DNA of 64,000 nt, from contig NZ_FONY01000016.1 in the NCBI RefSeq assembly GCF_900113045.1, positions 1-64,000 of the forward strand, given 5' to 3'. Of the stretch, positions 27,263 to 36,444 are shown in pieces. Under the pieces are notes generated by a model. It made no database searches. It was not told where the DNA came from and was given only the letters and a program-made list of their open reading frames with translations. The position numbers and the translations under genes were made by a program. This stretch comes from Thermoflexibacter ruber. GTDB lineage: Bacteria > Bacteroidota > Bacteroidia > Cytophagales > Thermoflexibacteraceae. Numbering within the stretch: the first letter of the stretch is position 1; the number at the start of each line of letters is the position of its first letter.

Positions 27263-28603
27263 TTATACTTTGGGCAATTTCCAACCGTTTTGGTAATTGG
27301 ACTTCATCAACTCATTTGCTTTGCTGTCTGCGACAAATTCATTTTTAGTATAATCCCAAAAGACTCGCCTACCTGTTTTAAAAGCAATGTTTCCCATTTG
27401 ACAGACAGTAGCCACATGCGCCCCTATTTCTATACTACATTTGGGCGTACCTCTGGTTTTGATACAGTTGATAAAATCTTTGGCATGTTCGTCCAAATAT
27501 CCACCTCCTTGAGGCTGGAAAGGAAGTTTCTCCATTTTATAAACAATGTTTTTTCTGTCATCGTTATTGACCTCTGGCAGGATTTCCCAACCTCCTCTAT
27601 CGACTACCAAAGTGCCATTATTCCCGATGAAAGCGATACCATGATTTCTTCCGTAGTTACCGCCGTCTATGCCTACAGCGTGTTCCCAAATCATGCTAAA
27701 CTTATCAAATTCGTAAACAGCTTGCAAGGTGTCTGGAGTTTCTGCTGCATCATCAGGATAGGCAAACTTTCCTCCCAAAGCCACTACTGAGCGAGGCACA
27801 GAGGCGTTCATACCTGCTAAAGCAATGTCTATGAGGTGAACTCCCCAATCGGTCATCAAGCCACCTGCATAATCCCAAAACCATCGGAAAGTAAAATGAA
27901 AGCGATTTTTGTTGAATCTTCGCTTGGGAGCGGGACCAAGCCACATATTGTAGTCCACGCCAGGAGGAGGGTCAGAGTCTGGTACAACCGGTACGGATTT
28001 CATCCAACCCTGATATGCCCAAGTTTTTACCAAGCGAATCTGTCCAAGTTTTCCTGATTGTACATATTTGATAGCATTATCAAAATGATAACCACTCCTC
28101 TGCCACTGCCCTACTTGCACCACTTTTTTATACCGCTTTGCAGCAGCTACCATAAGCTGACATTCTTCTATAGTATTTGCCACAGGTTTCTCTACAAAAA
28201 CGTCTTTGCCCGCTTCGCAAGCATGAATCATTTGGAGAGCGTGCCAATGGTCTGGTGTGCCGATAATGACTGCGTCTATGTCTTTATTGTCCAATAGTTT
28301 ACGGTAATCGTCATATTGCTTAGGTTTCTTCCCTTGTATTTTCTCTGCATCAGCTGTGCGTTGGTCAAGCACGCTTTTGTCCACATCGCAAAGTGCTACA
28401 CATTCTATCTCAGGGATTTTGAAGTGTGCATTCATATTTGACCAGCCTTGCCCTTTACAGCCAATCAACCCTATTCTTACCTTGTCATTGGCACTTATTT
28501 TTTTCTTTGCCGCCAGCAGGTCAGCAGGCAAAAGCGTGAGCAAACTCGTTCCTGCACTTATTTTTACTGCATCATTGAGAAATTTTCTTCTTGATTTTTC
28601 CAT
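27263..28603 (-). CDS. Gfo/Idh/MocA-family oxidoreductase, Tat-type signal
   Basis: I start at the ATG at 28603 (446 residues) because the next residues, SRRKFLNDAVKISAGTSLL, form a twin-arginine signal. The 30 residues encoded further upstream are unlike any leader. The Rossmann domain begins KVRIGLIGCKGQG and contains VDKS, IIGTPDHWHALQMIHACEAGKDVFVEKP, where the final EKP lysine is the family's catalytic lysine. A long C-terminal beta-sheet domain follows. Family members oxidise or reduce sugars and related compounds with NAD(P). Exported members of this type are common in Bacteroidota and Planctomycetes, with substrates largely unknown. The solitary methyltransferase gene lies just downstream. 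Confidence 0.9.
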   Translation of the reverse strand: MEKSRRKFLNDAVKISAGTSLLTLLPADLLAAKKKISANDKVRIGLIGCKGQGWSNMNAHFKIPEIECVALCDVDKSVLDQRTADAEKIQGKKPKQYDDYRKLLDNKDIDAVIIGTPDHWHALQMIHACEAGKDVFVEKPVANTIEECQLMVAAAKRYKKVVQVGQWQRSGYHFDNAIKYVQSGKLGQIRLVKTWAYQGWMKSVPVVPDSDPPPGVDYNMWLGPAPKRRFNKNRFHFTFRWFWDYAGGLMTDWGVHLIDIALAGMNASVPRSVVALGGKFAYPDDAAETPDTLQAVYEFDKFSMIWEHAVGIDGGNYGRNHGIAFIGNNGTLVVDRGGWEILPEVNNDDRKNIVYKMEKLPFQPQGGGYLDEHAKDFINCIKTRGTPKCSIEIGAHVATVCQMGNIAFKTGRRVFWDYTKNEFVADSKANELMKSNYQNGWKLPKV

Positions 28604-29095
28604 ATTTACCTTGTATTTTATAATCATACCTGACAAATTTGTGAAACCTCTCAGGTGTAAAAGATTTTGGTTATAGCATGTCAAATTTAGCAAAGATATT
28701 GATTTCCCCCAAATGATTTGATAAACCTTCTGAAATTTAAAAAGTTCTGCTTATACAAACTTCATTTTATGGATAGGTGTTTTTGTACTAAAACAACAAG
28801 TATTTACACTTATGCAAGATTTTTGCTATTTTTTGTGTTTTAATCAAAAAATGCACTTGTAATTATACAAAATTTTACCATGTTTGCGTTCTATAAGATT
28901 ACCCTTTTAGAAAAGTCTTTGTGTCTGTTCCTTTGTACCTTAATCAAACTTAATAAAGCATAATTAGAATTATTGGGGAAAGGTCTAAATAAAAATATCA
29001 TACAATCCTATACATTCAAATCAAAATAAACTAAGAATTAACAAGCTGAAAATGGCAATTGGCGTAATAAAATAACTGATAAGGAGAACAATAAC
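28604..29095. other. Divergent gene-free interval between oxidoreductase and histidine kinase
   Basis: In this 492-bp AT-rich region, the minus strand at 28698-28691 reads TATCTTTG (TAnnTTTG type), about 90 bp before the oxidoreductase start. A TTTG lies only 11 bp further upstream, which is too close for a standard -33 box. No ORF, RNA gene or strong hairpin was recognised. Confidence 0.4.
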
Positions 29096-31804
29096 ATGCT
29101 ATCAAATGATTTTGCTGGCTCTGAGGACTTACTTCAGGCAATTTTTGACAGTAGTTTTTACGCATTAGTAATTATGGATACTGATTTGCGTATTAGAGCT
29201 ATGAATGAAAAGGCAGTGGAAATTAGACATTTGTATTTTGAAAAAACAATGAATATAGGAGACTATGTAGGTGATATTGTATTGCAATCTAACAAGGAAG
29301 CTATTGTCAAACAACTGCAAGAAGTATTACAAGGTAAGGTCATACACACAGAAAGTGAGGTCAAAGCGAAAACAGACCAAAAAACATATTGGTTTGACAT
29401 TACTATCTCTCCTATACATAACAAGGAAAGAAAAGTATTGGGGATATGCTACGGTGCTATCAATATTACCGACCGCAAAATAGCAGAACAGAAAATAGAG
29501 AATATGCTCGCCCAAGAGCAACTTCTTACAGAAGAACTCAATGCACAAAATGAGGAACTTCAACAAAACTTAGAAGAGCTTAACCACACACAGAACGCGC
29601 TCTTTGAATCCCAGCAAAATCTCCAAGCTATTTTTGACAGTAATTTGATTAGTATTGTGGTGTATGACCGCAATTTTAGAATAGTGCGTATCAATAGGAA
29701 AGCTCACGCAGACTATTATAAAATATCAGGTTTGGACTTAAAAGAGCGAGATGATATTTTGCAAGCTATGAACGAAGAGGAAAAAAAATATTTTTGGGAA
29801 GCATCTCAGCAAGCTTTTAGTGGACGTACTATTCGTGCAGAGCGGCGTTTCACGGCTAAAAAACGGGATATTTGGATAGACGTTATTTACACACCTGTTT
29901 TTTCTCGCCACCAACAAGTAGAGTACGTAGTGTTTGGGGCTTTGGACATTTCTGAACGCAAAAAAGCAGAAATAGAAGTAAGGCATACGAAAGAACAGCT
30001 ACAAAATATTTTTGATACTTTAGACGAAATTTTCTGGTCTTATGATATTGCTAAGAAAAAACTAACCCTCCTTTCTCCTGCATTTGAGAAAATCTTGGGC
30101 TACAGCGTAGCGGACTTTATCAAATATAGGGGGAGTTTGCAGTCCATAGTGCATCTGGAAGACCGTCCAGCTTTTGAAGCGGCACTACAGCAGGCTACCC
30201 AAGCAGGCAAGGAGGCACATCTGGAATACAGAGTTTACACCATAGACAATCAAGTCAAATGGGTGCAATCCCATATCAAGCCGTATTATGGAACTTCACG
30301 CACATATCCTATTCAATTAGAAGGCTTTACTACTGATATTACAGCACGCAAACAAGCAGAGTTAGCCCTCAAAGAATCAGAGGCTAATTTAAGGGCTACT
30401 TTTAATAGCAGCCGTCAGATTTTTTACCTCATTGATAAAAATTATAAGATAGAGGGATTCAATAAGTTAGCTTACGAGAACGCCAAAGAAACCACAGGTT
30501 TTATTCTGGAAAGAGGTGATTCGGTCTTAGAGCAGATGAACGCATGGGGGTTTGCAGAATTTTCAGAAAATTTTATCAAAGCACTTGGAGGAGAGGTAGT
30601 TACTTATGAGAAAAGGCTACTTACCCCTGAAAGAAGAGAGCAGTGGTACGAAGTTACTTACTATCCCGTAACCAATGATTATGGAGTCATAGACAGAGTG
30701 GTGTTCAATGCCCAAAGTATTGCAGCTCGCAAAGAAGCAGAGAAAGCCTTAGTAGAAAGCGAACGCAATTTTAGGTCGGTATTTGAGCAAGCCGCAGCAG
30801 GGATTTTCCAATTAGACCTCAACAAAAACATTATCCAATGCAATGACACTTTCAGCGCGATGGTTGGCTACTCGCTTGAGGAGTTAAAAAACAAAGGATT
30901 GTGGACAATCATACAGCCTGATTTCCTCATAGAGGCAGAAAAAGTATTTGACCAAGTAGCTAAAGCAGAGTTGGAAAGTTTCAGAGCAGAAACGCGTTAT
31001 GTGCATAAAGACGGACATATCGTTTGGGCTTTAGTAACGATTTCGCTGGTGAGAGATATTAATGAAAAGCCCAAATATATTCTTGGTATTGTGCAGAATA
31101 TTTCAGAACTCAAAAAAATTCAAGAAGACTTGTTATTCAAGAAAAATGAATTAGATACCTTCCTTTATCGCACTCCTCATGACCTAAGAGGTCCCGTAGC
31201 TACCCTCAAAGGATTAAACTCCATTGTAAAATTAGAGGCACAAGAGCCCTCTATAGGGGCTTACCTCAAAAATATGGAAAGAACTGTTAATCAGTTAGAT
31301 AATATCATTACTAATCTTATGGAGATTACCAAAATCAAGGAATCAGAAATTTTCAAAGAAACGGTAGATTTCTCAGCCTTAGTCAAAGACTGTATTTCTA
31401 CGGTCAAAGACCTGCCAAAATTTTCTCAAATTGATTTTAAAACACATATTAGCGTCAAGCGAGAGGTACGTAGCGATGTAGGGCTTTTGCGTATTATTTT
31501 ACAAAACTTGATAGAGAATGCGGTTAATTATGCAAGGAATCGCGTGGACTCTTTTGTAGAAATCTTTATAGAGGAAACGGATTTTGGCAATATCAAAATC
31601 ATAGTAGCTGATAACGGCGAGGGTATTCCTGAGCAGTACCAAAACAAAATTTTTAATATGTTTTTTAGAGGTACAGAAAGCTCAAAAGGCTCTGGATTAG
31701 GGCTTTATATTCTTAAAAACGCCTTAGATAAACTCAATGGCACCATCAATGTAGAGAGTGCCTATGGGAAAGGTAGCAAGTTTACCATTTTCTTACCTAA
31801 ATAA
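29096..31804 (+). CDS. Soluble multi-PAS sensor histidine kinase
   Basis: At 902 residues with no membrane helix, this should be a cytoplasmic sensor. I count five PAS-type modules (about 13-125, 180-290, 305-425, 435-555 and 560-685). Several end in the D-I-T/S-x-R/E-K-x-A-E linker typical of PAS/PAC, and a coiled segment lies between the first two. The kinase core follows: H-box TPHDLRGPVA with His695, N-box NLIENAVNYA, DNGEGIP, and GSGLGLYI. It ends after the ATPase domain, with no receiver, and no response-regulator gene is adjacent. The signal is unknown, and PAS domains could bind haem, flavin or small molecules. The start is close to a GGAG-like stretch (AAGGAGAAC), unusual for this phylum. 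Confidence 0.93.
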   Translation: MLSNDFAGSEDLLQAIFDSSFYALVIMDTDLRIRAMNEKAVEIRHLYFEKTMNIGDYVGDIVLQSNKEAIVKQLQEVLQGKVIHTESEVKAKTDQKTYWFDITISPIHNKERKVLGICYGAINITDRKIAEQKIENMLAQEQLLTEELNAQNEELQQNLEELNHTQNALFESQQNLQAIFDSNLISIVVYDRNFRIVRINRKAHADYYKISGLDLKERDDILQAMNEEEKKYFWEASQQAFSGRTIRAERRFTAKKRDIWIDVIYTPVFSRHQQVEYVVFGALDISERKKAEIEVRHTKEQLQNIFDTLDEIFWSYDIAKKKLTLLSPAFEKILGYSVADFIKYRGSLQSIVHLEDRPAFEAALQQATQAGKEAHLEYRVYTIDNQVKWVQSHIKPYYGTSRTYPIQLEGFTTDITARKQAELALKESEANLRATFNSSRQIFYLIDKNYKIEGFNKLAYENAKETTGFILERGDSVLEQMNAWGFAEFSENFIKALGGEVVTYEKRLLTPERREQWYEVTYYPVTNDYGVIDRVVFNAQSIAARKEAEKALVESERNFRSVFEQAAAGIFQLDLNKNIIQCNDTFSAMVGYSLEELKNKGLWTIIQPDFLIEAEKVFDQVAKAELESFRAETRYVHKDGHIVWALVTISLVRDINEKPKYILGIVQNISELKKIQEDLLFKKNELDTFLYRTPHDLRGPVATLKGLNSIVKLEAQEPSIGAYLKNMERTVNQLDNIITNLMEITKIKESEIFKETVDFSALVKDCISTVKDLPKFSQIDFKTHISVKREVRSDVGLLRIILQNLIENAVNYARNRVDSFVEIFIEETDFGNIKIIVADNGEGIPEQYQNKIFNMFFRGTESSKGSGLGLYILKNALDKLNGTINVESAYGKGSKFTIFLPK

Positions 31805-31942
31805 AATAACCCAGCTTAGGTAGAAATCCCCTTGTATTTAGAAAAAAAAACTTTCCCATATAGAGTAGTGTAAGAAATTTTTTATATTAGCAAGTGTATT
31901 AGAAAGTGCAAACTATTAACCAAAACAAAATTTTTACAAACT

Positions 31943-32350
31943 ATGGCGTATAAAATTATTGATATCGAGGGCATCGGACCCGTTTATGCTGAAAAATTGG
32001 AAAAAGTAGGAGTGAAAACTGTAGAAAAATTGCTTGAAACAGGGGCTTCTAAAAAAGGTAGAGAAAAATTAGCTGAGGACACAGGCATAGATGAAAGCAG
32101 GATTTTAAGCTGGGTGAATATGGCTGATTTGTTTAGAATCAAAGGAGTAAGTTCGCAATATGCTGAGCTGCTCCACGCCGCAGGCGTAGATACAGTCAAA
32201 GAATTAAAGCACCGAAAAGCAGAAAACTTGCACGCTAAGATGATAGAGGTAAACAACGAAAAAAACTTAGTAAACCAAATTCCCTCGCTTAGCATGGTAG
32301 AAGGTTTCATCAAGCAAGCAGCAGAATTAGAGCCTGTGATTACACACTAA
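31943..32350 (+). CDS. DUF4332 (helix-hairpin-helix-like) protein
   Basis: These 135 residues match the DUF4332 pattern: IEGIGPVYAEKLEKVGVKTVEKLLE near the start, then TGIDESRILSWVNMADLFRIKGVSSQYAELLHAAGVDTVKEL. They form two successive helix-hairpin-helix-like units. Such units usually contact DNA backbone or mediate protein contacts, but the family's function is not established. The gene follows the histidine kinase at 138 bp and ends in a strong terminator, so it probably forms its own unit. Confidence 0.88.
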   Translation: MAYKIIDIEGIGPVYAEKLEKVGVKTVEKLLETGASKKGREKLAEDTGIDESRILSWVNMADLFRIKGVSSQYAELLHAAGVDTVKELKHRKAENLHAKMIEVNNEKNLVNQIPSLSMVEGFIKQAAELEPVITH

Positions 32351-32388
32351 GTATTATTCTTTAAAAATCTACTTGTAAATTCACTTTG

Positions 32389-32431
32389 ATACCTATTGGG
32401 TACATCTATGCCTAATAGGTATTTTTATTTT
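32389..32431 (+). terminator. Rho-independent terminator after the DUF4332 gene
   Basis: ATACCTATTGGG (32389-32400) pairs over 12 bp, with one G-T wobble, with CCTAATAGGTAT (32411-32422). The loop is 10 bases and is followed by TTTTATTTT. It lies 38 bp after the stop codon. Confidence 0.85.
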
Positions 32432-32454
32432 CCACTCAATCCAACTTTTTTGCA

Positions 32455-32462
32455 TAACTTTG
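32455..32462 (+). promoter_or_regulatory. Possible -7 promoter box of the EboD-like gene
   Basis: TAACTTTG fits TAnnTTTG exactly, lies 37 bp before the ATG at 32500 and follows the upstream terminator. A -33 element is not clear. Confidence 0.35.
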
Positions 32463-32499
32463 AGTTCTCAAATAACATCATTAGCAATATACCTTAGTT

Positions 32500-33648
32500 A
32501 TGTCAGTTATATTACAGTCTTTCACCGTCAAATTTGAATACAAAACTTATTTTACTGAAAATGTCTTTTCTATTGACAATGAGCTTTTTAAACAAGTCAT
32601 AGCAGAGGATGGAAGTCAGGGCAAAAGAAAACTTTTCTTTATCATAGACGATGGAGTAGCCCAAGCACACCCCTATCTACCAACTCAAATCGAGCAGTAC
32701 TGCCACCAATACCATGCAGTATTAGACTTGAGAGGGGAAATATGGATAGTACAAGGCGGGGAAGCAGTGAAAAATAGCGACATAGAGGTCAAAAAGATTC
32801 TGCAAGCGGTCAATGACTATGGTATTTGTCGGCACTCTTACATAGTAGCTATTGGCGGTGGAGCAGTCTTAGACATGGTAGGTTTTGCGGCAGCGATTGC
32901 TCACAGGGGCGTTAAGCACATTAGGATTCCTACCACAGTACTGTCGCAGAACGACTCTGGCGTAGGGGTAAAAAATGGCATTAATACCTTTGGGAAAAAG
33001 AACTTCACAGGAACTTTCAAACCCCCTCAGGCAGTCATCAATGATGCCTCGTTCTTGACTACTTTGCATATAAGGGACTGGCGTGCAGGCATTTCTGAGG
33101 CTATCAAAGTAGCACTTATCAAAGATAAAACCTTTTTTGACCAGATTGTGGCTGATGTGCCTTTGCTCAACCATCGCAATATGGAAGCGATGAGAAAACT
33201 TATCTATCGTTGTGCAGAAATGCACATTCAGCATATCGCAGGCGGCGACCCCTTTGAGATGGGCTCTTCGCGTCCCTTAGATTTTGGGCATTGGTCAGCT
33301 CATAAGTTAGAACAACTGACCCATCACCAAATCAAGCATGGAGAAGCAGTAGCTATAGGCATAGCCTTAGATACTACTTATTCCTTTTTAAAAGGGTTGC
33401 TTACAGAAGCAGAGTGGAAGCAAGTGATTCATCTGCTCAAAGATTTAGGATTTGAGGTTTATCACCCCGCACTGGATTTGGTAGTGCATGGGGAACACCT
33501 TATCATCAAAGGACTTCAAGAGTTCAGGGAACACTTAGGAGGGGAACTTACTATTATGCTTTTGGAACGTTTAGGTAAGGGCTTAGAAGTTCACAGCATA
33601 GACACAGAAACAATGATAAAGGCAATTAACTATTTAAGTTCCCTCTAA
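32500..33648 (+). CDS. eboD: EboD-like sugar-phosphate cyclase (3-dehydroquinate synthase homologue)
   Basis: The 382 residues have the dehydroquinate-synthase fold: AIGGGAVLDMVGFAAAIAHRGV (NAD-binding), RIPTTVLSQNDSGVGVKNGINTFGKKN, and the metal-binding regions. In ordinary AroB the late motif is FGHTxGHAIE. Here it is LDFGHWSAHKLE, preceded by GSSRPL, which fits the EboD branch associated with ebo gene clusters in algae, cyanobacteria and Bacteroidota. There it is thought to help export a prenyl or terpenoid precursor compound, and its actual substrate is not settled. Here none of the other ebo genes (TatD-like hydrolase, UbiA-like, sugar isomerase, phosphatase) is adjacent. It may therefore be the cell's only such cyclase, or part of a scattered pathway. 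The enzyme class is sure. The subfamily is likely. Confidence 0.8.
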   Translation: MSVILQSFTVKFEYKTYFTENVFSIDNELFKQVIAEDGSQGKRKLFFIIDDGVAQAHPYLPTQIEQYCHQYHAVLDLRGEIWIVQGGEAVKNSDIEVKKILQAVNDYGICRHSYIVAIGGGAVLDMVGFAAAIAHRGVKHIRIPTTVLSQNDSGVGVKNGINTFGKKNFTGTFKPPQAVINDASFLTTLHIRDWRAGISEAIKVALIKDKTFFDQIVADVPLLNHRNMEAMRKLIYRCAEMHIQHIAGGDPFEMGSSRPLDFGHWSAHKLEQLTHHQIKHGEAVAIGIALDTTYSFLKGLLTEAEWKQVIHLLKDLGFEVYHPALDLVVHGEHLIIKGLQEFREHLGGELTIMLLERLGKGLEVHSIDTETMIKAINYLSSL

Positions 33649-33911
33649 GTAGATTGGCAATTCGATATTACCTCACCTGAAATAATCTTTAATCTTTAGG
33701 TTGGGTCTTAGAGTTAATCCTTGTAAGCACAAAGATTAAAAAGGATATAAATAAAATTTCAGTGATAATCATAGGAATAAGAAATGTACTTTTACAAAAG
33801 CAAAGACGCAATTTCCCTGCTAATGTTGCAAATACCTAAAAAATATTATGTTAAATATTGCTAAGACCTTTCCTTCTTTGGAGGTTTAAACTGACTTATC
33901 TAATAATTTTA

Positions 33912-33919
33912 TAATTTTG
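33912..33919 (+). promoter_or_regulatory. Possible -7 promoter box of nrnA
   Basis: TAATTTTG fits TAnnTTTG exactly and lies 25 bp before the nrnA ATG, a plausible distance for a short leader. The nearest TTTG upstream is 31 bp away, farther than the usual -33 spacing. Confidence 0.35.
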
Positions 33920-33944
33920 TAAGAATTTTAGGATTAAATATGCA

Positions 33945-34961
33945 ATGCAAAACATAGAGGAACTCAAGCGAATATTGTCCTCTCCTAAGAAAGTGGTCAT
34001 TATTCCTCACCAAAAGCCTGATGCAGATGCTTTGGGATCTTGCTTGGCTCTGAAAGGGTATTTGAATAAACTTCAACACGAAGTGCAAGTTATCTCACCC
34101 ACAGATTATCCTCAGTTTTTAGCTTGGATGCCTGAGAATGAGAGCGTGCTAATGTGTGAATCATACAAGGAAACTATATGCAAACAGATTATTTTACAAG
34201 CAGATGTAATATTTTGTTTAGATTATTCAGATTTGGCAAGAATAGCCCCCTTGGATACTTGGGTATCTCAGGCTTCTGCTATCAAGGTAATGATAGACCA
34301 TCACATAGATAGAAAAGCATTTGCCCAGTTTGAGCTATGGAAACCTGAGGCTGCCGCTACCGCAGAGTTGGTCTATGATTTTATTTTGCTTATGGGAGAT
34401 GAGGCTTTGATAGATATTCCTATCGCAGAATGTATCTACGCAGGTATTTTAACAGATACAGGCTCTTTCAAATACCCAAGCACAAGTAGCAAAATACATC
34501 GTATAGTAGCCAAACTTATAGATATTGGGATTAATCATTCTAAAATTCATCACTATATCTATGATACCAATTCAGAAAACCGCCTTCGTCTGATAGGTTT
34601 TGCTCTCAAAGAGCGACTTACTATCCTGAGAGAATATCGCACCGCTTATTTTGCACTTAGTTCTGCTGATTTGCGAAATCATTATTACCAGACAGGCGAT
34701 ACAGAAGGTTTGGTAAATTATGCTCTTTCTTTGGAAGGAATCATCTTTGCCGCCATTCTCATTGAGGACATAGACAAAATCAAACTTTCCTTCAGGTCTA
34801 TTGGTGACTTTTCCGTGAATGATTTGGCTCGTATCCATTTTAGCGGCGGAGGACATAAAAATGCAGCAGGAGGTCGCGTAAATAACGCTAAGTTAGAAGA
34901 GGTAGTCCAGCAGTTTGTTAGCATCTTACCAAATTATAAAGAGCAGTTAATCAGTGTTTAA
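33945..34961 (+). CDS. nrnA: DHH-family oligoribonuclease / pAp phosphatase (NrnA-like)
   Basis: This 338-residue protein has the DHH/DHHA1 layout. PDADALGSCLAL near residue 27 and a later CLDYSD precede the DHH motif in MIDHHIDRK (about residue 117). A DHHA1 domain follows with the glycine loop FSGGGHKNAAGGRV near residue 305. NrnA degrades short RNA (nano-RNA) to mononucleotides and converts pAp to AMP. It is the usual replacement for Orn in bacteria that lack it. Three FKBP lipoprotein genes follow on the same strand (53 bp to the first), a neighbourhood I recall from gliding-motility gldI loci in Flavobacteria. Confidence 0.92.
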   Translation: MQNIEELKRILSSPKKVVIIPHQKPDADALGSCLALKGYLNKLQHEVQVISPTDYPQFLAWMPENESVLMCESYKETICKQIILQADVIFCLDYSDLARIAPLDTWVSQASAIKVMIDHHIDRKAFAQFELWKPEAAATAELVYDFILLMGDEALIDIPIAECIYAGILTDTGSFKYPSTSSKIHRIVAKLIDIGINHSKIHHYIYDTNSENRLRLIGFALKERLTILREYRTAYFALSSADLRNHYYQTGDTEGLVNYALSLEGIIFAAILIEDIDKIKLSFRSIGDFSVNDLARIHFSGGGHKNAAGGRVNNAKLEEVVQQFVSILPNYKEQLISV

Positions 34962-35014
34962 AAATAAATTTTCAAATTGGTTATTAATCATTCATCATAC
35001 ATAGAATAAAACTC

Positions 35015-36337
35015 ATGAAATCAAATCAATACTTTAATTGTTTTACGAAGTTCAGTAAATCGTTACTTTTTTCATCATTCATGCTACTTATCATAGGTTT
35101 GGTAGTTAGCTGCAACCAAGGTAGGCAAAAAACTAACTTTGGCTTAGAGTATGAGTATCATTTGAAAAATGGCGGGAAAACACCCAAACAAGGTGATAAT
35201 ATTAGCCTTAATTTTAAACTTTTTGCTAAGACACTCGACCAAACAGGCAAAGAAAAAGACACCTTGCTAAGAAATACATATACCTCCATGCCAATTAATC
35301 TGACCTATGATACAGCCTCCCTTGACCCTATTGTCAAAGGAATGAGGATGGTATCCGAGGGAGATAGTATTACTTTTTACATGAATGCCGATTCTTTATT
35401 CAGAGGACAAAGACCATTTTTTGTCAATGCAGGGAGCGAGGCTCGCATAGTAGCTAAAATATTAAAAATACTCTCAAATGACGAATATGTAAAAGAGCAG
35501 CAGAAAAAAATGGAGGAAATGCAAAGAGATGACAATTTTAGCTATACACATTTTATTAAAAATAATGGTAGAAAACCTCAAAATGGAGACATTGTTTCTA
35601 TGCACCTCCTGATGTATGCCAAGAGCAATGGCAGAGATACGCTCATCAGAAGCACCTACACGGAAGGGGTGCCTTTCGCTACCCAATACAACACTTCTGC
35701 TATTGACTCTATTAATAAAACACTCGCTATCGTTTCCCCTAACGATAGTATTGCATTTGATATAAGTGCTGATGTTCTGTTCCAAGGACAGTTGCCTCCT
35801 TTTGTTGATGCAAAAAGCAGGGTAAAATTGACCGCTAAAATCGTCAAAATACAGTCAAGAGATGAATACCAAGCCGATGCTCAAAAAGAGAACGAAAAGA
35901 AACAAAAAGAAATGGAAAAGAAAGCAGAGGCACAGAAAAGCATAGACGACCAAATCATCAAAGATTATGTGAAGAAAAACAACCTCAAAGCTACTAAAAC
36001 CGCCTCGGGATTGTACTACGTCATTACCGCTACAGGTAATGGCAATAAGCCTAAGAATGGCGAGCAGGTAAGCGTACATTACAAAGGTTCTTTACTTAGT
36101 GGGCAGGTATTCGATTCATCTGAGGGGAAAGACCCTCTATCTTTCGCTTTCAATACAGGGGCTATGATTAAAGGATTTGATGAAGGCGTTGGCTTACTTG
36201 CCAAAGGAGGGAAGGCTACCCTGATTCTTCCTTCTCACTTAGCATATGGAGCGCAAGGAGCAGGCGGGTCTATTCCTCCCTTCTCTGTACTTAGGTTTGA
36301 CATCGAATTAGTAGAGATTAAAGACGCAAATCAATAA
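35015..36337 (+). CDS. FKBP-type peptidyl-prolyl isomerase lipoprotein, three-module
   Basis: The 440-residue protein has a signal peptide with a lipobox ending in Cys33 (VVSCNQ). It has two degenerate FKBP-like modules (about 40-155 and 160-275), a highly charged Glu/Lys linker (about 283-310) and a complete C-terminal FKBP domain (about 330-438). The last shows VSVHYKGSLLSGQVFDSS, MIKGFDEGV, ILPSHLAYGAQGAGGSIPP and LRFDIELVEI. It should be anchored in a membrane and act on folding of envelope or secreted proteins. The first two modules lack most active-site aromatics, so they probably only bind. It is similar in kind to gliding-motility GldI-type lipoproteins, but I cannot assign that name. 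Confidence 0.9.
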   Translation: MKSNQYFNCFTKFSKSLLFSSFMLLIIGLVVSCNQGRQKTNFGLEYEYHLKNGGKTPKQGDNISLNFKLFAKTLDQTGKEKDTLLRNTYTSMPINLTYDTASLDPIVKGMRMVSEGDSITFYMNADSLFRGQRPFFVNAGSEARIVAKILKILSNDEYVKEQQKKMEEMQRDDNFSYTHFIKNNGRKPQNGDIVSMHLLMYAKSNGRDTLIRSTYTEGVPFATQYNTSAIDSINKTLAIVSPNDSIAFDISADVLFQGQLPPFVDAKSRVKLTAKIVKIQSRDEYQADAQKENEKKQKEMEKKAEAQKSIDDQIIKDYVKKNNLKATKTASGLYYVITATGNGNKPKNGEQVSVHYKGSLLSGQVFDSSEGKDPLSFAFNTGAMIKGFDEGVGLLAKGGKATLILPSHLAYGAQGAGGSIPPFSVLRFDIELVEIKDANQ

Positions 36338-36351
36338 ACCTCTTAGCACTC

Positions 36352-36386
36352 AACTTTTATAAGGCTATACATGCCTTATAAAAGTT
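36352..36386 (+). terminator. Perfect 14-bp hairpin after the first FKBP gene
   Basis: AACTTTTATAAGGC (36352-36365) and GCCTTATAAAAGTT (36373-36386) pair exactly around a 7-base loop, 14 bp after the stop. Only TTTG follows, so termination may be partial, which would set lower expression of the two following FKBP genes. Confidence 0.6.
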
Positions 36387-36444
36387 TGCTACAAAGCAAC
36401 CTATTCATATTTGTTTACGTATTGGGCAAAAAGTTTTAAAAGAT

